64,000 nt of DNA from Streblospio benedicti (Eukaryota; Annelida; Polychaeta; Spionida; Spionidae). The notes beneath the pieces are model-generated. The model searched no databases and was not told the origin of the DNA. It saw only the letters and a list, made by a program, of their open reading frames with translations. Each line of letters starts with the position of its first letter. Position 1 is the first letter of the stretch. Both the position numbers and the translations under genes were made by a program. The stretch is taken from the NCBI GenBank assembly GCA_019095985.1, contig CM032661.1:15601112-15665111 (forward strand), given 5' to 3'. This document shows, piece by piece, positions 37,301-47,830 of the stretch.

Positions 37301-39915
37301 AACAAAACCCACTATACTATGACAACTATAACAACCATAATAAAACCCACGAAAACAAACAAACACACACACACACACGCGCGCGCGCGCGTGCGCACAC
37401 AAAAACGCGCATACATACTGAAAAAAGTACAAAGGAACAGACACGCACACATATACCACATTCATAGATACAAGCAGCACAAAGCTAGAAACAAAGTAAG
37501 GCGTGTTACCGTGCGGCGGCCGGCTGGTACTGCGGTGCCGTGTACTCGTAGCCCGCGCCGTCGTGCGAGACGTACGCGCCGTCCACCAGGTTGATGTCGC
37601 AGAAGTCGCGCTTGCTGTAGGCCGAGATGTCGGCGGCCACGTACGGGGAGTTACGCGTGCCTGCAGCAGACGACACGGCGGGTACTGAACGTGTTGTTTA
37701 TGGGGTGGAAGTGGCAAGGGGGTAGTAGATATAGGTGGTGGGGTTTTGTTGTTGTTGTAAGGGGGTGGGGATGGGACAAAAAACACACACGAAATCGTGA
37801 CAAACAACTACACGCTGGTATCTACCAATGCATGAGACAAACAGCCAGTAACCAGCACCACCAAGAAAAATAATAGAAAATTAAAATAACACAACAAAAA
37901 TCAGCATACTGTGGCATGATTCATGACTGACAGACAACCCGCAGCTATAACATCACTACGGGGCTTGTTTTGTTATAAGATCAACGCATGACATTCAATG
38001 ATGACAAGGTATTTTCTTCCTTTCAGTGTTTTGAAGGGCAATTTGGGCATGCCCTAAGCTTTCCATTCAGTGGTTACATTTCTATACTGTCAGACTTATC
38101 AAGAGTTGTCGTTGGTGAGATGCGTGAGCCTGGTGAAGAAGAGCTCGTACATGAGATGGCAACAAGTAAACCCCCCACCCCACCCCACCCGACCCCCATT
38201 TACACTTGTTTTTGCTTAAGGTGAGTAACTGGTAAACTGTGTGCATGCAACAGGCGTGCTATCTGGCACATATTATTTTACACACGCCAACGTGTTTTGT
38301 GTCGTAAAACTTGTGATTTCAAAGATGACAGAAAAACAGGCTTTGGCTAAAGGGAAATAAGCTAGCATGGTGCGTAACTGTACGTGGGGATTGAATAAAA
38401 TCTTGTCTAAAGTGAATCTCATGCAACCTACCTGGGGCACAATGCTGGATGTATTTCCTGCCGCTAACGCAGAACACAAACGACTCCTCGTTGTTGTAGT
38501 AAAGTCCATCGTCTTTACAATGACCGTCAAACTTGCCATGGTAGGTGAACTGGTAGATGTACTCCTTCATAGGGGCTGTGTACTTTGGTGGTTCGTGCTT
38601 GGGAGCTTCATACTTTGGTGGTTCATACTTGGACTCTTCATACTTTGGTGGTTCATACTTGGGAGCTTCATACTTTGGTGGTTCATACTTGGGCTCTTCA
38701 TACTTTGGTGGTTCATACTTGGGAGCTTCATACTTTGGTGGTTCATACTTTGGTGGTTCATACGTTGGAGCTTCATACTTTGGTGGTTCATACTTGGGAG
38801 CTTCATACTTCGGTGGTTCATACTTGGGTTCTTCATACTTAGGTGGTTCATACTTGGGAGCTTCATACTTAGGTGGTTCATACTTGGGAGCTTCATACTT
38901 AGGTGGTTCATACTTGGGGGCTTCATACTTGGGAGCTTCATACTTAGGGGCTTCATATCTGGGTGGGGCTCCATATCTGGGTGGGGCTCCATATGGGGGT
39001 GGAGCATGCTTAGCAAAATATCTCGACCTTGGATAAATGGGCTTGATGAATGGATAGGGGGCGAAATATGGTTCCCTATGCATGTATTCCTTTGGGATTT
39101 CATGTGGCTTGAACTCCGGCTTCTTGGGTGCCTCATATGACGTGTGCTCTGGCTTTTTAGGAGCCTCATCGGGCTTGTTTTCTGGCTTTTTTGGAGCGTG
39201 CTTTACACTATAACCTTGATCAACTAAGTTGATGTTGCAGAAGCTTCTCACGTCGTAGTTTTCTCCATAACTAAATTCTTCGTACCCAGAGTTCTTGGAG
39301 CCTATACGGATATGAAGGTAAATATAAGCAATTCTACACATAACGTCAATGTCAAACATTAAGATGTAAATACATGTATGTGTGTAGATTTGCCTATTCA
39401 GCGTCGCATTTCACTGTTGTCGTGGAGTATATGACAAACAACTTAAGCAATACTGGGCAAAGTTTTATAATTTTCAAAACTGTTACAAAGATGCTTGGGG
39501 TGACCATCATATAAAAAGTAATTGTACCAAATTAAAACTTCACTATGGGACTATAACGTACATATACATTGCATGCTGCAAAAAGGGTCCAAAGGGGTCC
39601 AAACTGATAAAAATTATGTTTAAAAACATGACTTGGGCCCGGACCCATCCGCCTGCAGTGACGCCCCCGGAGAGAGCTTGTGATTTTGTACGAACCTGGA
39701 GCACAGTACTGCGGATACGCATTTCCGTTGGAGCAAATGATGAAAGAGCTGTCGTCCTTGTAGTAGAGGCCATCGTACTTGCACTGGCCGGGGTACATGC
39801 CGTGGTAGGCGTAGGCGTCTCCGCCCGGGCCGTACGAGCTGGTGTGGCCCAGCCCGGCCATGGCCAGGACGCCCAGGGCGATGGGGAGGAGGGGGACGGG
39901 GGAGGGCATCGTCAT
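34328..39915 (-). CDS. secreted three-domain variant CBM14 protein with Y-E-x-P-K repeats, candidate tube/matrix protein 2
   Basis: Seven minus-strand coding exons: 39915-39696, 39301-38432, 37660-37510, 36776-36693, 36039-35869, 35108-34954 and 34503-34328. All are GT/AG with closing phases, giving 608 aa. The signal peptide is near residues 5-26. Domain 1 (Cys 45/61/71/95), domain 2 (335/351/361/384) and domain 3 (522/538/548/572) share C-xxDGLYY, SFVFC, CAPGT and DFCDVNLVD with the gene at 12280-16200, again lacking CBM14 cysteines 2 and 6. Every domain is cut by a phase 1 intron at CAPG|. Between domains 1 and 2 lie a Lys/Pro/Glu segment and about 25 YEAPK/YEPPK pentapeptides (residues about 189-313). 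Between domains 2 and 3 is a Glu/Gln-rich exon. An extracellular, cross-linkable chitin-matrix role is inferred. A 5' UTR intron with acceptor at 39920-39921 is likely. Confidence 0.85.
36370..36643. mobile_element. pogo-like MITE, degraded, in intron of matrix gene 2
   Basis: Right end reads AGAGAGGTTCTACTGTA. Internal motifs CTAAGACCAACTCTATAAA and GGTGGTCATGATAGAGAGG match other family members. Lies in the intron between exons 4 and 5. Confidence 0.6.
38583..38957 (-). repeat. 15/30-bp coding minisatellite (Y-E-A/P-P-K)
   Basis: About 25 tandem 15-bp units inside exon 2 of matrix gene 2, alternating YEAPK and YEPPK so that the higher-order unit is 30 bp. A few units carry YEEPK, YEESK, YEAPT or KHEPPK. 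All units stay in frame. On the other strand it produces long artefactual Tyr/Gly/Ser ORFs. Confidence 0.95.
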
Positions 39916-40561
39916 CTACCTGGCATTGAGTGAAGATCATGGGGAGCTTGAGGTAGGTGTGACATACTGAGTCTGGCTGGTGGATTTTAATGACAGTTTC
40001 TAGATATGAAATATGTTCTTGAACGTTCAGGGTTCAAGAAACGTTTGAAATTGTAAGGTTGAGTTAAAAGTTAAGATGGCCACTGACAAATTATGGCTAA
40101 CTGTATAGCTCGTAGAACATTTAGTACAACCTCTACTATTCTTAAAATACTAATAATAGTTTATGTTTAACTTATTTGCAATATGTGCGTGCAATCCATA
40201 ATTCATGTGCCCCTGTCCATGATATTTTTGTTATCCAATGTGAAAATATGTTAATGTTTTAACGATAAATGCAGTGTTTCAACTCAAAGAACATGCTTCA
40301 TACTTTCTTATCTCCTACATAGCCTCAAATCCTTACAACATAGAAGACACACAACCTCTACGTTAATGTTGATACACGTGTATCTACATGGTTAATGTAC
40401 AGTCACTTCCAAAATGTACAAAATCTGAATCAGCCACAATAATTGCTGAAGTGGAAAAGAAATTCTCAATTCCAGAATTATAAATGTGACATGAAATTAT
40501 GCTTGGTAAAAATGTTATATGTAAAAAGTACACAAAAGCCATTGGAATAATCTCACCCTAC

Positions 40562-40662
40562 CTTATATATAGTAATCCAGAGATGGCGATGCTATAAGTA
40601 TATATACACAGACCTGCCAGAGCTGTTGTGACCAGAAACCGGTGGTGGACAGCGACTTTATA
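40562..40662 (-). promoter_or_regulatory. probable promoter and 5' UTR exon of matrix gene 2
   Basis: The complement reads TATAAAG at 40656-40662. About 95 bp on, AAG|GTAGGG at 40561-40562 is a good donor. The matching acceptor CCAG|GTAGATG lies 4 nt before the ATG at 39915. This models a non-coding first exon of roughly 40562-40630 and a 640-bp 5' UTR intron. The TATATATAAGG next to the donor is an alternative TATA candidate. Confidence 0.5.
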
Positions 40663-41039
40663 ACAGGCGCCGGTCAGCCAGATGGTGACCACAAGTAGGA
40701 GGAACTGACCAAGGATGGTGACATATGTCTGCTGCTGCCGTCGCTGATGATGACCCTTGTAACTATGGTAACAGGTTTGTTGGCGCTTTTGTCTTTCAAG
40801 TGTTACGGCGGCGGTGTGTATGTGTTAGTTTGGTTTTATGCACAGCGTCTATGCAGTTAGCCTGTGTTTATGTGCATTGCATAGGCCAGGTGGCTGTTAA
40901 GTGTCATTTTTATTTCCTTTTTAATGATTACGCTCTATTATTAGACCACAGTGGTGAATGGAGAATGGCTTTACGGACGTGGTATTGCGTCCGAGTGTGC
41001 ATTCTGAGCAGCACGGCTGTCTGTGTGACTTCCTGCTGT

Positions 41040-41231
41040 CCAGTCTCCAGTACACCCTCCAATTAAGACCACCTCTCTATTGAGACCACCTGTATAGTAC
41101 TATAGCCATTTCTCATTGTCCAAAACCTTCACAATAAGAGATAAATATGCGTCTCCCTTAAAAGATCACATCTCAATTGAGAACACTTGAGAATAGTCTG
41201 CCCGGTGGTGTCAATAAAAAGGTTCTACTGT
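41040..41231. mobile_element. pogo-like MITE copy
   Basis: Begins CCTCCAATTAAGACCACCTC and ends GGTGTCAATAAAAAGGTTCT then ACTGTA. Non-coding; one of three copies within 1.2 kb. Confidence 0.7.
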
Positions 41232-41559
41232 ACTTCCAGTTGAACTTTATATACAATAAAATTAAATGTCTTTACATGGTATTATCAAACCCATTCATTT
41301 TCACACGGAAAAATTAGTAATTAAGAACAAGTACTAACATTACACGCATTGTAACATTAAAATAACGCTGATGTAGTAAAGACGTCACTGTCACATAAAC
41401 AAACACACATGCACTGCAAAACTATAATTTATATTTTCTTCAATCTGAAAAGTTAAAAAAATTACACTGTAATTTGAATTTATGCAAAAAAGCTGGTTGA
41501 TCCCAGGTTTACCCGATAATGACGCTTTTGTGTGATACCGCTCGTGATCTTCATTGAAG

Positions 41560-41751
41560 TACAGTAGAACCTGCCTTTAGGACCACCTCTATAAAGAGAC
41601 CACCTCTATAAAGAGACCACCTCTATAATAAGATATATCTGCGGACCCAGACTTTCATACCGAGACCAACGCGAACCTCACACAAAGACCACCTGTCGAG
41701 ACCACTTAAGGCCTGCCCTAGCGGTGGCCTTGACAGAGAGGTTATTTTGTA
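41560..41751. mobile_element. pogo-like MITE copy
   Basis: Begins TACAGTAGAACCTGCCTTTA and ends GACAGAGAGGTTATTTTGTA. The interior carries three tandem CCACCTCTATAAAGAGA units. Confidence 0.75.
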
Positions 41752-41989
41752 TTTACAATTAAAAAAGGTAATGCTTTTCCACAGGCATCACAGTTAAGCA
41801 TCACAATGTACATGCACCCGTAGTGTGTTGAGAAGGTGCAATAAGTTACTGAAATTTGGTCCTGCATTAGTTCGGTGTACCATATCAAACTAGTTCTCTC
41901 TAAATACATAATGAAGGACATCAACTTGGAAAGAATCCAGCAATGGCAGCCAGATACCTTCTTAGAATACAGTGGTCCGGTTAAAATAC

Positions 41990-42180
41990 AACAGAACATC
42001 CAATTACCACCACCTCTATTAACACCACCACTATAAGACCATTTCTCACGGCCCCAAGCCTTTATGATGAGCATTGGAAACTGCAATAATAAAGAGAGCA
42101 TCTCTCCATCAAGACGATGTGATACGCAGCGGATGAGACCAGATTAGCTGTTTGGTCTTAATAAGAGAATCTACTGTTTG
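41990..42180. mobile_element. pogo-like MITE copy
   Basis: Begins ACAGAACATCCAATTACCAC and ends GGTCTTAATAAGAGAATCTA then CTGTTTGTA. Degraded member of the same family. Confidence 0.6.
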
Positions 42181-42756
42181 TAAAAATATAGCAGTCAATG
42201 CACATTAGAGCGATCGATGTGTTATATATTCATTGGTGATTTTCTCACAGAAACGGAATTTGTTGGATACTGGCGTATATTCTTAGAATTACAGAGCAAC
42301 ATACCCGCTCTCTGCCAGATCTAAAAAGCTATAACTTCAATCGTGTACGCGTAGATCTAGTACTTGAATTTTGCACATACATACACACGTGTACAAAGTA
42401 GAAAAGCTTTTGCCCAATTACTGAGAGAGAATGGCCACTTTTATAATGAAAAACTTTTCAAAGCGTCACCTCAGAACTTTGTACAAACATTTTTTTGCTT
42501 TACTGTAGGTAACAACTAACGATAGCGGTGTGTAAGTGACATATGGTCAGCAATGATCAGCACACTGACTTACATTATACACATGTTGTTAATATTTGGA
42601 AGACCTTATTTTGGCAACATTGAGATTGTTCAGCATACAAGGCAGCGAGGTTGCGTCTACAAACTGTGAATGATTATCCAAACCTTCCTAAAGTATTTCC
42701 ATTATAAGCATATGAATGTGGGGGCCCTGCGCCCCCTGGATCTGCCTATGTTTGTT

Positions 42757-43095
42757 TGTGACGACGTCTGCAGCTGTGAGTTTATATATTAGGGACGGAC
42801 CATTCGATATTTGGGGGGGGGGGGGGCGACAAAATTTTCCCAAAAAAAATCTGCCTCTGATTTTGAAAGGGAAAAAAATTGTCCCTGATGTTCACCAAAT
42901 TTGTCTCACTTCAAGTTGAAAATAAAAAAAAACTGTCTCTAGAAAGTAAAAAAAAAAAAAAAATAAAAAATAAAAAAAAATGTTTCATTTGTAAACATTT
43001 AGTCCCCCCCCAATATCGAATGGTCCGTACCTTACGCTTGTTATCGCTAGCATCATTTGACGTGTGGTCATTATCAGATAGTGGCGCACAGGCTA
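42757..43095 (-). promoter_or_regulatory. duplicated C1q promoter region, split by a MITE
   Basis: GTGACGACGTCTGCAGCTGT then GAGTTTATATATTA, and past the insert TTGTTATCGCTAGCATCATT with ATTATCAGATAGTGGCGCAC, align collinearly with 31471-31566 just upstream of the C1q ATG. The signal-peptide exon does not follow; a hAT-like MITE end (GATCTGCC) abuts instead. It looks like a fossil promoter of a lost C1q copy. The insert is the element at 42792-43031. Confidence 0.7.
42792..43031. mobile_element. PIF/Harbinger-like MITE inserted in the duplicated promoter
   Basis: Termini GGGACGGACCATTCGATATT and the complement with one mismatch, target duplication TTA at 42789-42791 and 43032-43034. The empty site is visible in the C1q copy at 31496-31510, which confirms the boundaries. 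Interior is G-rich and A-rich low complexity. Confidence 0.85.
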
Positions 43096-43099
43096 ACAA

Positions 43100-45200
43100 C
43101 TTATGTGGAAACTTGTACTTAACAAAATAATGGCACTTACATATATTTATTGATTTAGTCATATAATGTGCAATGTAGAACGTTTTTATAATCCAAATAA
43201 TTCAAAGGGAAATTTAGTTGACAAACATACATAACTATTTTCATTCATAGCATTGGTTTGCATCAACAGCACAAGTACACATATTAAATGTTATGCTAAT
43301 GTTTAAGGACTGATATACAAAACAATTGTCATCAAAATTTTCAAATTAATTCATGTTCTAGGCATTAGTGGGTAAAGATGATCTGAGTCTTTTTTACCTA
43401 AGTAATGTTTGGTGTTATAACGAGTACTACCACGTACACAATACTCTAAATTAATTCGAATTCACCAAGATTCTTGAATCCTTATTTGACCCTAATGTGC
43501 CATGATTTAGGATAGCCTAAGGTAAAGTACTCACGTGTGCGTTTTTGCTGATATAACCTGACAGAGTGGTGCTACTGATCGACTTATAATGGATTACCAG
43601 TTAATCCAATACCCCGAGGACAGACTAGCGTCTGAGATATAAGCTGCAGGCTTTTATTGAGGATGTCCACCACCTGTTCTGAATGCTTTCTTATATATTC
43701 ATAACTTGGGATTCCATTGAAAATAGCATAGGTGTGAATAAATGATTATCTAATTCTACTCTCTTTGTTCTTTCTTTACTCTCTTATCTTCTAAAGTGGT
43801 CCTAAAATAAAAAATGCCTATTGGTCCAAAAGTTTTTATTGTTATTAGATGTTTCAGTACAACAGTACCCTTTTCAAAATAATGGTCCTATGTCGCCATG
43901 GTCCCTATACACGCGGTAATATGTGAAGTACAAATGTACATCAGCCCTTTTAAAAATGGATAGCCCATAAAAAACCTCTGTAGGCAAATAGGCCTATAGG
44001 ACATGCAAACCCACTGGATTTCTTCACCCTGACCTTAATGAATACTTATTTAACGGTAAATTTTATATCCTTATTTTTCTTCTTTTGCTTATTCCAACAA
44101 AAACAAACAAACAAAAAAAAACAAACAAAAAAACAAAAAAAACAACAAAAACAAACAAACAAAAAATTGAAAACATATAAATATATATTAGTTTTTAGTT
44201 AATGTTTTTGGTTATTCTTTTTGTTGAAATAATTTTTTGGGTTATTTTTTTTATTTATTTTTTGGTTGGAATAAGCAAAAAAGAAAAATAAGAATATAAA
44301 ATGAATCCATTTGCTAAATACCAGTTAACAACAATATTGAATATTAATGGCAAATGAATGCATAATTGAAAAGTAAAAATTAGATGTATATATTCAGATA
44401 GTGTAAGCGTACTAGTATAATAATGAACTAGAAATGTTATTCAATTCATGGTTGTTTATTAAGTACATATAAACAAAACAATATAAAATGCATTTAAAAA
44501 TGTGAATATATATGGTTTACATGCAATCGGGCAATGTGTAGATATGCTTTTAAAATATCTTTGCTGAATATGAATATATGTGCATAGGATATTTATTGCT
44601 GAATATGAAAATCAATTATAGCTATTTTAATAAAAAAATACACGTGTATCAAATACATGACTAATAAATAATCTTTAATTTGATAAAATATATAATTTGT
44701 TTGAGATCACGTAAGGAAACCACGTAAACAACCAAAACCTTTCATAAATTCACAATCAATCAGACAAGTGCACACAAAACACATTTTGCGTACTTCTAGA
44801 CAACAATTCAGACGTAAATAAAATATACCCCAAACAAAATGTGCAATTAAACATTTTTTGTTGCTAGAAAATATATACTCAAATGAATACTTAAAACGAT
44901 TAAATAAATAGTCTTATTTTTTCACTGATCTTTTTATAGTCTATGTTGGATACTCATCTGCTCAAGTTTGTAAACATCGTTGAAAATGTGTATATATGAT
45001 CGTTTTTAAATACAAATGTCTTCAAAACTATTACCAACTCCATATAATTTGGGTTACTTTCCTTCTATTCACCCTCATGTTGATGGTACTCCTAGTATTC
45101 TTTATGGGAAAAAAACACCAAATGCTTCACAATTCCCAGTAATGACAACAATATGGAGAGAATATTCCTCAGCATAAGCAGTTGAAGTACATTAAAGCGA
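43100..45200. other. intergenic stretch, A/T-rich
   Basis: Apart from the hairpin at 44061-44301 I see no supported feature. No ORF above the noise level has motifs. Confidence 0.5.
44061..44301. mobile_element. hairpin MITE with A/T-rich interior
   Basis: Arms of about 45 bp: TTTTATATCCTTATTTTTCT through GCTTATTCCAAC, and the complement at 44262-44301. The interior is AAACAAAC-type and T-rich low complexity. Confidence 0.7.
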
Positions 45201-45248
45201 AGTGTGGGGACCACAGCATGTACTGCAATCATGTTTGTTCAAGAGTGT

Positions 45249-46419
45249 TCACGAGGAGTACTCCTGTTGTGACTCGTCCTCGTCGTCCTGCGACTCCTGG
45301 GTGAGCGGCGCCTCGACCACGAGCCGCCCGCACTTGTCGAGCGCGGCGCTCACCGTGAACGGGTCGACACTCTCCGGCAGCGTGATCGTCTCCAGCAAGG
45401 TCCAGGCGGCCGTGGTGGTGTCGTCTGCTGCCGCTGCTGCTGCCCCGGCCACGTGGTTCAGCTGAAACGGCGGTCAAACAACGGCGATCATTAATACGGG
45501 AACGATGCAGGGGAACAGTGGTGGACATCCTTCATTTAATAATAAGGGTACATGTCTTTTGTGGACGACGTAATACATGATTCACGCATATCCCTGCTTA
45601 TGTATGATTTATCAATGTATCGAACCTCTCTTTCAATGACACTCATGTTATCACAGGGTCCTCTGTACTGTCAATGCACACAACTTCGATAGAGATTCAT
45701 TTTGTGAGGATTTATAAGTTTGCATATGGCGCACGTTAACATGTACAGTGAGATTTGAGCACCATAAGACGGTGATCAAATGGAGAGGTGTATTCGTTCA
45801 CACGCATGTAGAAGTTGGAACAATTTTGATTAAACATTAAAAGCACACACAGGTTAACAGTAAAGTTATTGATCGGATACAGTAAAAAAACCCAATTAAG
45901 AATACCTCTCTATTGAGACCACCTCTATAATAAAGCCACTTCTCGTGATACCAACCATTCATTTAAAAAACCGAATATGAACATTCCTAAAGAGACCATG
46001 TCTCTATTGAGGATCTTGATAGAGAGGCCCTACATACCATACATCTATAGGGGGGGGGAGGGGCTTCATTTTCATTTTCGTAGGGTTTTTGGCATGTCCG
46101 CCATCGATCGCGCGTATGAAACCCATGAAATCCCTTAAGTGCGGCCCCCACCTCTTTTCCCCACAAAGCTGGATCTGATATTGCATACTGTACTGCATCA
46201 TTAAACTGGACCTAAAGTACAACTGGGCCTGTTGACATGACCCCGTTGGCCTTGGCTCACCTTGACGATGAGCAGCTTGTCGTCTGCCGGCCTCACGGCG
46301 ATGTCGTCTGCGCGGAAGCCGAACAGCGGCGCCACCACGCGGACGAAGCGCGAACCGTCCTTCCGGACCACGCACACGGGGCCACTAGGGGTCGCCACGG
46401 GGGACTCTTGAGGGGCCAT
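45249..46419 (-). CDS. small heat-shock protein (alpha-crystallin/Hsp20 domain)
   Basis: Two coding exons, 46419-46261 and 45461-45249, joined in phase 0 (GTCAAG|GTGAGC and TTTCAG|CTGAAC), giving 123 aa. The first half has RFVRVVAPLFGFRADDIAVR and DDKLLIVK, matching alpha-crystallin strands 3-5. The second has ETITLPESVDPFTVSAALDK and GRLVVEAP, matching the LPE-VDP and G-x-L strands. The usual HEER-x-DEHG loop is replaced by an Ala/Asp/Thr-rich stretch (GAAAAAADDTTTAAW). A short acidic Gln/Glu/Asp tail ends EYSS. Probably an ATP-independent chaperone. A 5' UTR exon is proposed at 49032 to about 49110; the acceptor TTGTAG|CT lies 2 nt before the ATG, with TACTAAT as a branch-point candidate. 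Confidence 0.8.
45879..46035. mobile_element. pogo-like MITE copy in the sHSP intron
   Basis: TACAGTAAAAAAACCCAATT then CCTCTCTATTGAGACCACCT at one end and ATCTTGATAGAGAGGCCCTA at the other. Followed directly by a hAT-like MITE fragment at 46040-46180 with GAAACCCATGAAATCCC and GCTGGATCTGA. Confidence 0.65.
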
Positions 46420-46901
46420 AGCTACAACCATGCGTACACACATTAGTATGACAGACATCCTGTCCCGAGGTTGGGTTCGAACACACAAACGTACGTACTC
46501 TAGTGGATGGATGTGACAATTGGTCAAGTATGTAGGATGGGTGAAAGAGAGACAATGGTTCGTTGTGTAACCTTTAAACAGCTGCAGCTAGCTTGCTGCT
46601 TAGGATGCCGGTGTCATACTTATCTCACAGCCAAGGAGTTTGATATGACAAAATTGGAAGATTGTCTTCAGTTATTTCAATGCTTAGTATAGAGCTAGCA
46701 ACGTGCTTGCTTGAGAAAACCGAATACGAGATATAGGATTAGAGGTTAGAAGGACATCGTATAAGGGCAGCATTTGATCCAGGAGGTTGGTCCGGAATCT
46801 CACACATCCGGTTGAGGCATAATTGATGGCCATGTAAAAGAATCCCTGTGATCGGGTTGGTATTCAGTCCTCACGATGCCACGCCATAAGGCCATGGAAA
46901 T

Positions 46902-47131
46902 CAATTATATAGTATGATTTAGGTTGAGTAAGTTATATTGATGCTACCAGATAAACTACAACCCACACGAGGCAACATACTAACGACCAATCAGTGGGAT
47001 TTCATATTCACCAAAATTGTAACAATAGTACACACATGTATTTAAAAAAATACTATGTTGCCTCGTGTCGATTGTAGTTTATCTGATAGCATCAATATAA
47101 CTCACTCAACCTAAATCATACTATATAATTG
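46902..47131. mobile_element. MITE with 75-bp near-perfect inverted arms
   Basis: The left arm starts CAATTATATAGTATGATTTA and runs through CAGATAAACTACAACC and GAGGCAACATA. The right arm mirrors it and ends CTATATAATTG. About 80 bp of spacer. In the 5' UTR intron of the sHSP gene. Confidence 0.8.
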
Positions 47132-47228
47132 GGGAGGCCCAAGGATAGTTAAGACTTAGTATTCCAGTACTACGGCCAGCCTTTTCAAACAAACCACTAC
47201 TAAGTCTTCACTATCCTTGGGCCTCCCC
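47131..47228. repeat. second hairpin abutting the MITE
   Basis: GGGGAGGCCCAAGGATAGTT then AAGACTTAGTA pairs with TACTAAGTCTTCACTATCC then TTGGGCCTCCCC, with about 40 bp of loop. It begins at the very base where the preceding MITE ends. Confidence 0.7.
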
Positions 47229-47539
47229 CCAAAACATGGGTTTGTACATTCCAGGTGTAGGCGTGTTGATAGCATTTCCATTCCCCTGTTATGTTCGTTA
47301 CCAGAGCTTGTGAAATTAGTCTGAATGTGATTAAAATAGCCCATAGCTAGAGCAAGTTGCATGCCTTACACAACCACACCTCTGATAAGACTATATATAT
47401 AACAGCTCGCCTGATAAGCAACCAGATTCGTCCAGTACGCACAAACTCTGACCATGTTCTCTCTGTGAATGTGATACAAGAAAGCCAAAAATAACCTGCC
47501 CCCGTTCCAGTCTTGTTAGCATTTTGCTGTGTGCACTGC

Positions 47540-47830
47540 GTGCTTCTGTGGTAGAGTGCATAGGGAGTAAGGCTCTCAACCAGGAGGTCGTGAGTTCGAT
47601 TCCCAGCCGGGTCTGCCAGTAGGTGTTGGGAAAACTCATCCCTAAAACGCTGTACACTGTTCTGTGCTACGTACTCGTCGACTAAGTACAGGTTATGCCA
47701 GTAAACGCTCATGTGAGCTATACGCACGTCTGCGTATTCTCCCGCACTGAGTCCAACCCTTTTCACACTCACTTTTTACGGTCTTACGCTCTGTCCTCGT
47801 TGTTGGATAGAGAGAAAAGTGAGCGCACCA
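47540..47830 (+). mobile_element. tRNA-derived SINE
   Basis: TGTGGTAGAGTGCATAGGG (A-box region) and GTGAGTTCGATTCCC (perfect B box) about 45 bp apart, followed by a 200-bp non-tRNA body starting GGGAAAACTCATCCC. Lies inside the proposed sHSP 5' UTR intron. Confidence 0.65.

Noticed and set aside
37007-37807. 266-codon minus-strand ORF
   Set aside because: Runs through A/T- and CA-rich low complexity. Only the 37510-37660 part is a real exon, and that uses another frame.
38557-39036. 159- and 257-codon ORFs on the plus strand (SYLGGSY-type repeats)
   Set aside because: They are antisense shadows of the YEPPK minisatellite in exon 2 of matrix gene 2; the minus frame has the signal peptide, splice sites and domains.
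45229-45528. 99-codon minus-strand ORF (Arg/Gly/His-rich)
   Set aside because: Out-of-frame reading of sHSP exon 2; the true frame ends at the TGA at 45249.
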